Below, piece by piece: positions 29,101 through 45,269 of a DNA stretch of 64,000 nt. The stretch's first letter is position 1, and each line of letters begins with the position of its first letter. The position numbers and the translations under genes are program-made. The notes under the pieces were generated by a model. That model searched no databases. It was not told the origin of the DNA and saw only the letters and a list, made by a program, of their open reading frames with translations. Origin of the DNA: Hyperoplus lanceolatus (taxonomy: Eukaryota > Chordata > Actinopteri > Uranoscopiformes > Ammodytidae). The stretch lies in assembly GCA_026929865.2 (NCBI GenBank), contig CM049403.1, forward strand, positions 9,462,001-9,526,000, given 5' to 3'.

Positions 29101-31480
29101 CATCCGTAGACTCTGACCCTTTACTATCACCCATTATCTGCAATCACACAAAAATGTTTCTAAAGATCGGAATTTATATGATCATATTGTCCATTGGTTC
29201 CTCCCCTGAGAGATCAGACCCTTGTAGTGGTTCACAAGATAAAATCCCGGAAAGAAAAAAGAATCAACACAGAGTTAAAGTCACCTAATTATCCAAAATC
29301 TTTGCTTTGAGTGTGGCAATGCCAGGAAAATGTATTGAGATGACACAATCTGAAAAGCTAAGAGACAAAATCCCTCAACTAAATGGATTTCTGATGAGTA
29401 TAAACGTTTCAGAGCCACTGGTTAGGTGGCAACAAGGATAGCAGCAAACGGTAGCTACTTCCATACAGAAGGTGATATCTAACCAAAAACATTGCACTTG
29501 ACATAACATAATAACGTTCTTAACACAAACAGAGAACACCATTTTGGCTGGGGTGTGTCAGCTGCAATAAGGTTGAAATGCATTCTTTGTGTATGTTTAC
29601 CTTCCATTTTATACACTTTTGAGATTGTATTGACGCATCAATAATAATGATAAAATAATAAACATATATACGTGATCAAATTAGACTGATCACTTACTTA
29701 AGTCAAAGTTAAAATACCAAAGTATAAGAATGTAAGTAAAAGTATTTTCTAGCAAAATGCACTTAAAGTATGAAAGTTAAAGGAGAAGTAAGTGATATGT
29801 TTAGTTAATATAAGTATAATATCACACTGTATTCATGCAGCAATCGCTTTAACAATATGAGCAGTTCATAACACAGGTCTGCAAGTCATTCAGCTTTGAA
29901 GGATTTGCCAGATACAATTTTGGGTATCATGCTCGTTTTTATCCAATCAGGAGACAGAGCCCTATAAAGAGGCGGGTTTCTGTGCCCGTTAACGATGACT
30001 CGCTGCTCTCCATCGCGGCACTATCTGATGAAGACGGTTGCGCGTTTACCTGGTGGTGACGTACGGACAAGGGAGAGGACTGCTAAATGCAGTCACTGAC
30101 TGGAAGTTAGCTAAAAGGACCATACTTCTCCTTTAAATCACTCAGAATGCCAAATTGGAACCCCATTCATTGTGTTTAGCTATGGAACAATCAAGGTCCT
30201 GATAGACAATTAATATACAGTATATTTTTACCCTATGTGCACAAAAACACACAATAATCTCTCCGCAAACTAATTTGTGGGGACTTTCTGTGGGTTCTCC
30301 TATTAGTTTTGTTGTGGGGCAATTTACTATGTTATCATTCTGATAAGTACGAATAACTTAAAATTCCAGGAGGGCTTCACACAACTCCAGCCTGAGCAGG
30401 TCTAAAGAGCAACATTACTGACAACACCTGTAAGGCTCTGTAAGCCTTTGATGTAGAACAAGTTAAAAAAAAGTACAACATTTCCCTCTGAAATGTGGTG
30501 GAGAAGAAGAAGACTGTGGTGTAAAGTGGATATAAGGACAAGATTTGAGTAAATGCACTTACTGTATTTGCTTTCCACCACTGATAATATAACACCAACA
30601 GAGGCAATTCTGCCTTATGTGTACTTTTACTAAATTAAATTGTGAAGGTCAGGCTATAAATAGTTTGACAAGGTGTTTTAGCTACTTTTAATTAAGTAAA
30701 TTATCCAAATGGTTAAAAAGGGCAGTCCACATTTGCTCTGTGAAAATGGTTCATGGATAAAAAAGGCTTTAAAAAATGATTTTTGAGTTTAGGAATAGAC
30801 TCCACTTCCAAGCACTGCATACATGCACATGACTGATGTGGAAATGTTTGAGATAAATATGTGAAGATAGTCCAATACCAGAGTGTAGGCTACATTCTCG
30901 CAAGAAATCTATCCCAAGGTGCCACAGTGGCAGAAAAAATAAGTTACAACACATTTACATGCTTTCCTTATGCTGAGGTCACCGGAAGCAGTGATTATTG
31001 TGCTGTGACGTTGGTTTATATACGGGTGTGTATGACCACTGGCACTGACTCACCCTTGGGGAATTGCTTAAGCTGATTCCTCTCAACAGATAACAGCTGT
31101 AGGGTGGGGGCCCAAGACATGCATCTGCCCCAAGGTCTCGAGCGAGGCACATGTCTTCTTCCTCTACCGACATAAAACCTTCCTCCCAGGTTTCTCTCCA
31201 CACACATAGACAGGTGTGTGATACTGTTGTTCCCCAGCCATACAGTCCTGAGGTGGTAATGTGGTCGGTCCAGTGTTACAGAGGCAAGGAGGTTGTGAGA
31301 CAAGTCTAGTTCTTTGACAGTATCGTGGATGTGTAGTGGCACAGAGGATAGGCCAGTGGTGGAACAGTTCAAAAGGGAGTCCCTCTGACAGGTGCATGGC
31401 TCCGGACAAGCAGGTAGGGATGAGGAGGGGGCGGCGAGCAGCACAACAGCCAACACTAGCCCCTGTATTGCTGCTGCCAT
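20155..31480 (-). CDS. lrrc66: LRRC66-like giant LRR/Ig transmembrane protein with repeated cytoplasmic tail
   Basis: Four coding exons join in phase: 31054-31480, 27840-28009, 26769-27102 and 20155-26681, giving 2485 residues (human LRRC66 has about 880). The ATG at 31480 was chosen because an acceptor CAG lies just upstream (about 31487), making the earlier ATG at 31501 intronic. Domains in order: signal peptide (1-22); a cysteine-rich LRR N-cap (PACPEPCTCQRDSLLNCS); leucine-rich repeats with LDLSHNLL, LQLSFNRI, LHLQHNLI and LDLSFNLL; an LRR C-cap (GNRWKCDCSAHSLRR); one Ig-like domain ending DTGLYVCV; a transmembrane helix near 402-423; and a cytoplasmic tail of about 2060 residues with about 20 tandem units around KRRLDIK between residues 850 and 2150. 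The name rests on position between DCUN1D4 and SGCB, orientation and domain plan. Function is unknown. The repeat tail has no counterpart I recognise. Confidence 0.85.
21150..25110 (-). repeat. Coding tandem repeat of about 200 bp (WPALDL...KRRLDIKAPSP...SSSDSE), about 20 copies
   Basis: The RRLDIK core occurs exactly 16 times (near 25055, 24756, 24558, 24358, 24158, 23957, 23758, 23558, 23357, 23161, 22965, 22769, 22560, 22352, 22110 and 21975), with diverged copies at both edges (RALDIK, RRLNVK). The spacing in the homogeneous part is 196-209 bp, or 65-70 codons. A unit reads TQWPALDLEHTTRIKRRLDI, then KAPSPDSD, a run of serines, DSE and a variable spacer. Two subtypes alternate, EHTTR and QHITR. 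Copies near 24558 and 23558 are offset by exactly 999 bp, showing a higher-order duplication of about five units. Confidence 0.97.
27225..27300. repeat. Dispersed repeat tail in an LRRC66-like intron
   Basis: The phrase TAAAGCACTTTGGATACCTG followed by TAAAAGGGATACATAAATAA resembles the 3' tail of a retroposon family common in teleosts. Only this tail is recognisable. The family name is uncertain. Confidence 0.35.
28010..29776. other. LRRC66-like first large intron, left half: no feature recognised
   Basis: No exon with consistent phase and no clear transposon was found. A somewhat GC-richer patch at about 28430-28620 has no open frame. The flanking coding exons (27840-28009 and 31054-31480) join directly in phase, so no missing coding exon is required. 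Confidence 0.5.
29777..30136. mobile_element. TTAA-type MITE, 360 bp
   Basis: A perfect 14-bp terminal inverted repeat is present, TTAAAGGAGAAGTA at 29777-29790 and TACTTCTCCTTTAA at 30123-30136. The outer TTAA on each side could be a target-site duplication. The interior is non-coding and includes a GC-rich patch near 30000-30065. It lies in the intron between LRRC66-like exons 31054-31480 and 27840-28009. Confidence 0.75.
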
Positions 31481-31952
31481 CTCAACCTGTCGTAAAAGCA
31501 TAGATAGATTATGGACGGCTCACTCAAAAAGATTAAATAAGATCAGACATGGTCAATGTTGGAATTTAACTAAAAGTTTGAGGCCCTTGTACTGTACTTG
31601 ATTATTTGATCATTTCATGCCACTACTGTTCCACTACAATTCAGTGGGAAATGTTTTAATTTTTACTCCACTACATTTATTTAATAACTTATATGTTACT
31701 TAAAGAATTAAGCACACAAAATGTATAGTTCATAAAAGGTTGTAGGCTTAATACCCAACACTGAGAAAAATTTATTGGCTATTGACTATTAAGATGATAG
31801 TCATTTTTAACGCAAATGGGCCAAAAGGTCATGGCTTTTCATACGTTCATAAGTACATTTTCCTGCTTGCAAAATGCAGGACAAACGTGAACCATATTAT
31901 TTACAGTTTAGTATTCGTAATTTTACGATATTTACATAAAGAATCATATACA

Positions 31953-31953
<1 letters not shown>

Positions 31954-31986
<33 letters not shown>
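31954..31986. repeat. (AT)n microsatellite
   Basis: An AT dinucleotide run lies in the interval between the LRRC66-like start and the SGCB 3' end. This interval (31481-33503) contains no other recognisable feature apart from the SGCB 3' UTR. Confidence 0.9.
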
Positions 31987-31990
<4 letters not shown>

Positions 31991-32449
31991 TATATTTGTA
32001 AATCATTACATTAAAATAAATCTAATATGAACACTAATACGAACAAACTCACCCGTGTGTCTGACCAATGCCAAGCTGTCAGGGAAACTTGTGACCGTTT
32101 TTGTCTAAGTGTATCGACTGCGACTGTCTCTGGCAGTTCTGATCAAAGTCTGAAATATATTTCTGCTGCGTCTTAGCTTTACATGCAACCTACCCAAAAA
32201 TGCCATTCTGCAAATCCATTCAATCATTTACACCACACCTAGTTAATGTCTTACTGTAGTTGTTTTCCTGTATGATAGATAACTAAAATCCTGAACTTTT
32301 ATGGCCAGGAGAGCCATGCCCTAGCTGCACATTCTATTAGATAATAAAGCAGCGTAGTAAGGCCCTGCACACTTTTATGATTTTAAAGGGAGCATGTGAG
32401 CACCGGAGACGTTCAATGAAAACAAACAATAAGAAGTTTGGCATAGCAA

Positions 32450-33503
32450 CACGTTTCTTTATTGAAACAAACACGGCAAGGAAATGTTGAACACATTTTC
32501 AAATAAGGCTGATTGGCTTTTTTAATGTCTTGAGAACAACTACTTGATGATGACATTTCTCAGCATCAGCGCAGTTATAAAACATACAAGACCAAAAAAA
32601 GCAAAATGTCAAGGTCAACTCTTTTATATTATATTGCACAAAATTCAGACCACTCAATATATTCTTCAAACCAAGCGACTGATGATTTCAACTGTCCTGA
32701 CATAAGGGAACATCATTTAAAGAGATTTTCATCCATCTGTAACATAACATTGTGCACACACAGTCTCGCTCTGTTGTTGTATAATTCCGTCGTAAAAAAA
32801 AGGGTTTTGGCAACACAATTTGAATATTACATACATATTATGTTCTACATCATCCCTCGTAAATCCATTGGCACGTGCACGATAGAGAGTCCAAGATGAA
32901 AGAGAAACAGAAAGACCTACTCTGTTCTTAAATAACTGGATGGATTAACATTTGTCATGTGTTTTACACTTCTAATATTACAGAAACTTTAATTATAATT
33001 CAATGTCCCACACATTTGTCAGATAATACAATAACGAAAAAATATCAAACACAGCTGCCAGAAACAATGAAAAACCCCTTTCCAAGATTCGTACATTAGT
33101 AATACTGGATGGTAAGGCAAAAAGTAAATACGTTAGCTTCTATTTGTTATCAAAAGGGAGTGTGTATACAAAAGTATACTTTTTAAATATTTTGTTATGT
33201 GCTCTTTACACATTTTATTTAGAGTTGGCAAACCTGCAGAACAATTAAAATACATTAGTGCTTATAATAATGTTATATCTTAAAAACAATATCTTTGGCC
33301 AAGTGGCAATATGATCTGTAATGCCATTCCTATTTTACAAACAAAATGAGGCATGGAGAACTTGTGAGGTGAACTGCAGAGGTATTATTATGTGCAAGTC
33401 ATGATGGACGTCCTTTAAGACGTTTTTTCTCTTTTATACATACGCACATATGTAATCTGATTTAAGTGGTAGCAGATTGCAGAGAAGATTCCAGTCAAGT
33501 CTC
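32450..33503 (-). other. Probable SGCB 3' UTR
   Basis: The SGCB stop codon ends at 33504. The first clear - strand poly(A) signal downstream is TTTATT (AATAAA on the - strand) at about 32457. The interval has no coding exon. The length is inferred from this signal only. Confidence 0.45.
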
Positions 33504-36344
33504 CTAGTGAGCTTTTCTACAGGGGTTATCTGAAGTCTGGCAGCCCATGTTGGGATATTTCACCTGCACGCGGAACAGAGTCCCGTCCGCACACATGCAC
33601 AGCTTGTAGCGTTCCATTCCCTCATCGAAATACACGACTCCTGCGGAATTAGGGATGCGCGAGGCATTGAACATCACTGATCCATTGAGGACGATGCTGT
33701 TCTCCTGCCAAGACAAATGCATAACATTAATGAGTTGTTCACTCACAAGTGTTTGCAAAGCTTTATTTAAAGAGACAACAATTTTTTTTTTGTTTTTTTG
33801 TTTTAGCAGAAGTGGGAACACGTTCACTCCTCAAGCCCAGTTTCACACAGTCAAGCCATATTAACAGGACATGTCACTTACAGCCCTAAGATCGATGCCT
33901 CCGCCCATTTTGAACTCCACAGTCCGGCCCATGATGTTGACGCCCTCATTTCCACGAATAATAGCCTTGCTGTCCCCTTTAATGGTCAGGTCAGATGCAG
34001 CACTACTGGTGATCTAACATTTGGGGACAAAACATGAGCTTACTATAATATAATTTCCACATGTGTGTGTAATAAACATAAACAATAATACTGTATAATA
34101 TATATCACTCAGACTAACCAGTGAAAGATTGATATTTGATCTTTTTTCATATTGCTCCCTTTATTTTGTACCCTTGTAAAAACACTGCTGTAAGTACATA
34201 CAGTATTGGTAAATCGCAAACTTCACCTTTACATTTCCAATCCGGGCCTTTCTAATCAGGTACTTATTCTGAAGATAAACCAGGATTGTTTTGCGGTTCC
34301 CTACGTTCAGCAACTGAAAACTGAATTTTGGGTCTAAACTCCACTTTACACTGATGATGCCCTGTGTGTGGGGGACACACAGGGCATCATGCTTCATTTG
34401 TTCATTGTACAAAGTTTCTAAAATTTACATTTATTTACCAATCAATCTGTTGTATTTTAGTCATTTGTGTACAGGTTGTTAAACTCCAAAATGATAAGTG
34501 AATTGTTGCTCTGAAAGCCTACAGCTCCCAGTGGTGATTAGCATTATACACACCCTTTCCGTGGAAGCCTTTTTTACACTCAGAACTTTGACTCCTTTGG
34601 GCAAATGGAACTCGTGGTTGTCGAAGTCTGTGCTGAAGTATGTCTTCTGTGTACGAGGATCTGTGAAGGTAATGCCAACGTCGCTGACCACCAAGGTCTT
34701 GTCCTTCTCCACACTCAGCTTAGTGGTGCCTTGCTGGAACACAACCTGGAACAACACACATTAAACATTTGAAAATAGAGCAGCTGTGTCAGGTTCTCAG
34801 TTGTTTAAAATGCTTAGGCTACGATGGTAAAAGTTCTCTGTGTTTCTCACGGGATTATTGTTGCCGACCAGGGTGAGGTCCTGGTCCTTGCGGCCTCCCA
34901 CTGTGCTCTTGTGCAGCGGGTGCACGATGCCCATGTCCGCCTTCTGTTTAAAGCGCAGCAGGCCCGACTCGTGGAACTCCATACTGTCGCACCCATTCGG
35001 ACCGATACGTATCACTGTCCATATCACCAGAGTTATCTAAAGGACGATTCATGCAATAACACACAATGATCATTATGTGTTTACCATCGTTTTCCTGATA
35101 TTAAAGGTGGAGTCAGCTCTTTGTTGTCAAAATAATTTCTTGTCAAAATCAGTGAATAAACCCTGTTCGCTGAAAACCAATCCGGTGTTAATACACAGCC
35201 TAGGCTCTATAAATGGGCATGTTGCTAGCAACGGTGGGCCCCATTTGTTTACCATAACTTTGTTTACATGCTGAGTATTAACACTGGATCTTGTTTCAGC
35301 ACACACATGCAGTAAAGACAGGTAGAGGATTGACAGGAGATATTCACTGATTTTGCCAACAAGCTTTCTCCAGAATCGCTGACTCCACCTTTAAGCGCAG
35401 CCAATTGACATAGACTTGTAGCACTCACAATGAGATTGATTAAAGCGAGGAGGAAGAGGAGGACAACGATGCAGACAGCCATGTTTCCCTTGCGTCCTCT
35501 CAGCCCCGTCTTATGGAGGCGTTCTTCTTCGATGGGCACATAGCCCGCCTTGAAGTTACTGTTGTGTTCCTTGTTGATATTTCGTCTCTCTATTGCCTTC
35601 TCTCGCATGGACTTCTTCACAGGCCCATTGGAACTCTCCTAGAAGGCAAAACAATCTCTCAGGGCATGGCACTAACAGCTATACTTTTAGCAGAGAGTAA
35701 GGTAAGGTATCAATAATTATAATGACCCTTTAAAATCTAATTCCCAGCTCCATACACAGATTATATGATTACATAGGCTACTTTCCTTTAAAAATTTGTG
35801 TAATTTACACTTAAGAGTCTGTATACTGGTGTATGCTTAATGCAAAATATGTTTTTCATTGTGTATGAAACTATGCACAGATCTACACTAACAGTCCGTA
35901 CCCAACTAGCCCTGCGTTGGTTGGAATGCATCTCAGTTAAATGCCCCGCGTCTGTCTGTCTGTGTGTGGCCATAACTAAAAATAAACTGCAACTAATTTA
36001 GCAGCAAAACGAAAAGAAACTTAAATGTCTCACTAGCATACAGCTCATGGTGTCTTTATATTCGAAACATGTATTTGCTGTCAAACAGTAAACCTGCTAC
36101 AGTGATGTTTTTATTTGTTCTTCTGCCTATAATAACGAAGAGAAGGCCATTATTTATTACACTGGTATTATAGGCTATACACGGGGGGCCGACGACGAAG
36201 CCAATAACATTTATATTTATTACATTAAAGTGTTATTCTGGAACATTTACTACAGAGTTCCTAACAAACAACAGCGCGAAAAAACGAAGTAAAAGGCGAG
36301 AATAACAACAGATATTGAACATAACGGACCTGTTCAGACGCCAT
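33504..36344 (-). CDS. sgcb: Beta-sarcoglycan (SGCB)
   Basis: Beta-sarcoglycan is a single-pass type II glycoprotein of the sarcoglycan subcomplex that links dystrophin to the muscle membrane. Six exons join in phase: 36330-36344 (MASEQ), 35429-35638, 34851-35036, 34554-34745, 33882-34013 and 33504-33704, giving 311 residues (human 318, also six exons). A short basic cytoplasmic N terminus (KKSMREKAIERRNINKEHNS) precedes a transmembrane helix at about 57-82 (GNMAVCIVVLLFLLALINLI and on). The extracellular part has N-glycosylation sequons at N252 (NGS) and N258 (NAS). The C terminus carries the family cysteine cluster C281, C283, C300 and C307. A MITE fills most of intron 2. The gene is divergent from SPATA18, with 1398 bp between the start codons. 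Identity is near certain. Confidence 0.97.
34354..34390. other. Perfect 16-bp hairpin in SGCB intron 4
   Basis: Positions 34354-34369 are the exact reverse complement of 34375-34390, with a loop of five G. It lies in the intron between exons 34554-34745 and 33882-34013. Confidence 0.9.
35101..35394. mobile_element. TTAA-type MITE, 294 bp, in SGCB intron 2
   Basis: A perfect 17-bp terminal inverted repeat is present, TTAAAGGTGGAGTCAGC at 35101-35117 and GCTGACTCCACCTTTAA at 35378-35394. Related, diverged copies lie at about 39505-39793 and 62780-62930. The intron is only 392 bp (35037-35428), so the element makes up three quarters of it. Confidence 0.88.
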
Positions 36345-37742
36345 GTTGACCCTCCCTCTCCTGCTCGCACAGTGACAGGGCGCATACCATTCCCGCAGTG
36401 CAGGGCGAACACACTGCTTCTGGTGTATTCAATTATAGCGGGACGATTATTATTCATGAATAGCAAGACCGTGTTAAATGTAAATGAGAGAATGAGAACT
36501 AAGCAAGGGCAATTTTAAGTGCACTGAGCGTGCTAGGAAAAGACATGAAGATAAGAAAATAAAATGGGACGTTTCTCTGATAATAAAAAATGGTCGGTCC
36601 CAAATTCAGCCAGCCAATGACAGGAGGATCCTTAAATAGAAAAACATGTCCATTCATATTTTCCGTAGCCTAGGTTAACAGCCGAGCGCTCAACTTCTAA
36701 TCCAATCCCTCCTGAATGTTCAACAACTCTATAAAACAGTAGGCTAGTTCGTTAGAACGTAACAAACTGATTAGGCCTATTTCAGTGTCCCTTTAATAAT
36801 AACCAAACGCAGCCTATACATTTTGATAGGCTTATAACCATAGACTTTATAAGGCTAAACGGATAGGATAAGCCTATGGACGTGGCATCATATGGAAAAT
36901 CTTAATTGTGTGATAGATTGTTTGTCAGTATGTAGGCCTAGTGAAATTTATAGAAGAGGCTCAGTGAAATATGGAGAATTATGATGCTGAACTTTTTTTT
37001 TTACTCTTAATTAGCCTAGTAGGCCTATTACATTCATTAGCATAATTTTGTTCAGTTTTTATTATTATCATTATTTAGACCTGTGTTATTTTGGCATGAA
37101 TAATTGCCTACAGTAGGCCTATATGATTGGGTCTCATTATCAGCTGTAAACTATTCCTTGTTTTTTTTTTTAACCTTATTTATACAGGTAAATCCCATTG
37201 AGACCGAAGACTCTTTTACAAGGGAGACCTGTATTGTTGTATAAGACTAAAAATAGCCGACAGAATCAGATTAAAACAAATTTAACAAGTTTACGAATGT
37301 ATGGTGCATTGGCCTACAAGAGAAATAAAAGTAGGCCTATAGGGCCAATTAAATGCTATAGTAGCCTAGGACTATGTTTTTTTGTAATCGGATTTGACCC
37401 GACACAGCCTCAGCACTGTGAGTGAAGTGGCCCCGCGCTTCACTCTGCGGGTGTCATTTGTCGGTGTGACATTACACTCGTGTTTACAACCCATAGGAGA
37501 GCAGGAGCTGCAGCAAGTTCGTCCGCCAGCCTTGGTTATATTGATCTGAATCACTGTGCGCTTTGGTTGTCGCTTCCTCGCGCCGTTGCCACAACTGAGA
37601 CGGTGCGTGGCATCTGCGTAGTAGGTTGGAGAGAGAGAATCTTCCAGGATAAGATTTATATTTTTATTATTTTACAGAAACCACTCCCTAACAAATTACA
37701 CCCAGAATTTTTAACTTTACAAGTAGGCTATTGTGGACGGAC
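36345..37742. promoter_or_regulatory. Divergent intergenic region between SGCB and SPATA18
   Basis: The start codons of SGCB (-) and SPATA18 (+) face away from each other across 1398 bp, so both promoters must lie here or overlap 5' exons here. At 37169-37220 a piece of dispersed repeat is present (AACCTTATTTATACAGGTAA then CCCATTGAGACCG). No specific transcription-factor site is claimed. Confidence 0.5.
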
Positions 37743-42445
<4,703 letters not shown>

Positions 42446-43474
42446 AGTCTCGTCAGGAGGGCAAGAAATTAGACCTGTAGTTCATATCAGTGAAATAAAG
42501 TTAGAGGTATTTTCAATTTTGGTTTTTCACTTTTGCTTCAAGTAAATAAAAAACAATGGAATCCTAAGATACTGTGCCACCCAAAAGGCTGCTCAGAGTT
42601 TACATGGCTGGAAGAGGGCGTTTTATCTGTAAATCAATAGTAACTACACGTCAACACAGTATAGTACGAGAGAATATAGTCAGGCAGCTAAGTGACTAGC
42701 GTTCTTAGTTTACTTTATTTACTCTGTGAAAAGCTTTTGACAGATCAAGCAGTATTTTAGTAATAATCACAAACTTAAAAGTGCATTTTTCAGGGGAAAA
42801 CTAGACCTGCACAATAGCACTTCCTTAGTCAGGAAACATATTTAACCTTCTTCTTCTCTCGTTTTTACCAAAGTTAACATCTATTTAGCATTTAGTCTTC
42901 TTTAGGTGTTTCGTAGGACAAACATCATGGTGCTCATGATCAGTGCTAATGCTAACATCAATTCCTCAAGTACTTGAGCGACTGATATTGGTCGTTGTGA
43001 CTTTTTTTGTGTGGTGCTTGATATGCATTTATAATAGCTTTTTAGAATTTTTCGGTGCTGTAATTTTGTATTCTGAGACAAAGTGACATTTAATAACATT
43101 TAAAGTGCTGTAATATGACATGTATATGACACGACTTACCGGAAGTGGTTTTCTTTTTTTTTTTTTTAAGAAAAATAATAATTTTGTTTTCTTAAAATAA
43201 TAGTGCTAGTTATTATGTACACAAACATTACCGAACAGTTATGGTGCAGACATTCCTGTATGCCTTCAATGATAATTCTATTTATATTGTTTTCTCCTGT
43301 AAAACACATGCATTTTGTACCACCAATGCTGATATAATCAGATGCAATACTCCTTTTTTACTTAATTTCACGACTTGAATTTACGAAATGTCTTAAATAC
43401 TGTAGGATAAAATCATGTGGATTTCATTCTGATTTAATTGGTGTGATGAATATATTATTTGACTGTGCCTTTAA

Positions 43475-43990
43475 ACCTGCAGTGTGTAGAATTTTGGGTT
43501 TTATAGAAAGTAATTATAATATCCATAAGTACATTTAATTTAGTGCATAATAGCTGAATTTTCTATTTTTTATTATTATTTTTTCCCTGAAAAAGGGTCT
43601 CATATATGTCCATATTTCTGCATATTTTGGACCAAGGCCTAGTGCCGCCATCTTGAAAGTGTCATAGTTGGAATGTCATCAGGAGCATTGTTTAAAATTT
43701 AGAATTGTTCTTGTTCTTGAAGGCCACTGTAAAGCTTCAGTGTGTATTATGACATCTCAAGAAAACGCTCCCGGGTAACCCCACCCCTTAGAAAATAACA
43801 GAAGTTACGTGGCCTCAAGAGAACAATTCTAATTTTAAGCAGTGCCCTGATGACATTCCAACTATGACACTTTCAAGATGGCAGAACTGGTTTCTTGGTC
43901 CAAAATATGATGAAATATGGACAATATGAGGTAGGGAAAAAATAATAATAATTTAATTAATTTTAAAAAAAAAAAATACACACTGCACCT
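43475..43990. mobile_element. Fold-back TTAA-type MITE, 516 bp
   Basis: TTAA at 43471-43474 and 43991-43994 flanks the ends ACCTGCAGTGTGTA and TACACACTGCACCT. The inner halves are also inverted copies of each other: GGCCTAGTGCCGCCATCTTG through CATAGTTGGAATGTCATCAG at about 43637-43683 mirrors a block at about 43850-43905. The element is therefore largely one long hairpin. Confidence 0.82.
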
Positions 43991-44473
43991 TTAATGGTTC
44001 CTTAATGGTTGCCTTAAAAAAAAAGAAAGAATAAATGGCAAACATTTAATTTCCATTTTTTTTGTTAATCGTGTCTTTGTTTGTATTTTTCAGTAGCCTT
44101 ATCAGCAGTGAAACAATACCTTTCAATACCTTAGTGACACTGTTGAGAAGGACGGGTTTGCTAACCAAAAATAAACCAAATTATAGATTAAAGATATATA
44201 CTCGTGTCCATCCAATGTTTGAGTTATGTGAGAACTGTATGCATGCAGACAACTTTATAGCAGAACCTTTTTAAATCATGAAAGCTGTTCTCTCAAAGGA
44301 TTCCAACCTCCTTATTTTTCCACATTAGGCACAATAATTCCCCAAATTTACATTTTCTGACTTCACAGTATTGCTATACCCTGTTGTAACAACAGATGGT
44401 GCTGCCACTCCATCATTACCACTACTCAAGAGTTAACAAACTACATTGGCTGCAGCCAGAGTTTGTGTCTTAA

Positions 44474-44804
44474 ACCTGCAGTGTGTAGAATTTGGGGTTT
44501 TATTTCCTAGCAGATTTTGTAGAAAATAATTATAATATCCATAAGTACGTTTAATTTAGTGCTTAATAGCTGATTTTTTTTTTATTATTATTATTTTTTT
44601 CCTTAGAAAGGGTCTCATATATGTCCATATTTCTCCATACTTTGGACCAAGGCCTTGTCATTGTTTAAAATTTAGAATTGTTCTTGTCCGTGAAGGCCAC
44701 TGTAGATTCTGTTATTATTCGAAAGGGGTGGGGTTACCCAGGGAGCGTTGCATTCTAGAACTTTCTAGAACTTACTTAATGATGTCATATTACACACTGC
44801 ACCT
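44474..44804. mobile_element. Second copy of the TTAA-type MITE, 331 bp
   Basis: It has the same ends as the element at 43475-43990 (ACCTGCAGTGTGTAGAATTT on the left, ATTACACACTGCACCT on the right) and the same internal phrases, but lacks most of the fold-back centre. TTAA is present at 44470-44473, while the right flank has decayed to TTAC. Confidence 0.8.
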
Positions 44805-45269
44805 TTACGTTTCTGTAAAATCAATTTTTATTAAAACAATGTCAAACAATTGGACCCTCTGGCAATGCATTGATTACACAGATTGCAAAACATCCACATA
44901 ACTTAACAAAGACGTTTTATATTAATACAGTATACTGCATTTGATGTTGTACACTTTCAAACAACAACATATTCACATGCTAAATTTCAAATGAAATATG
45001 TTGCAAACAGAAATAGAAGTTTAAAGTTGAGGACAAAATACATAGATAGTGATCTTAGTTGTTGTGCATCATATGTGTGTGCGAGGGCACCGGTACCTTG
45101 AGGACATCCCAGTAGCAAAATCCCCATTGTGATGTCTTCATTAATAGTTTTCAGTATTCTCAGCCCTCTAATTAGGGCTTTCTTATCTCCAGGCCTGCCC
45201 GCCCCTGCACCCGCTACTGCCTCACCAAGCACAGCCAGCTCTTCAAACCATATCTAATATCTCAAATCA

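Noticed and set aside
29094-29288. Possible extra LRRC66-like exon in the large intron
   Set aside because: The exons on each side join directly in phase with an intact LRR series. This frame is on the opposite strand and has no leucine-rich pattern.
34161-34412. Open frame of 83 codons within SGCB intron 4, - strand
   Set aside because: It spans the 16-bp hairpin and lies between two exons that join in phase to match SGCB. It is probably chance.
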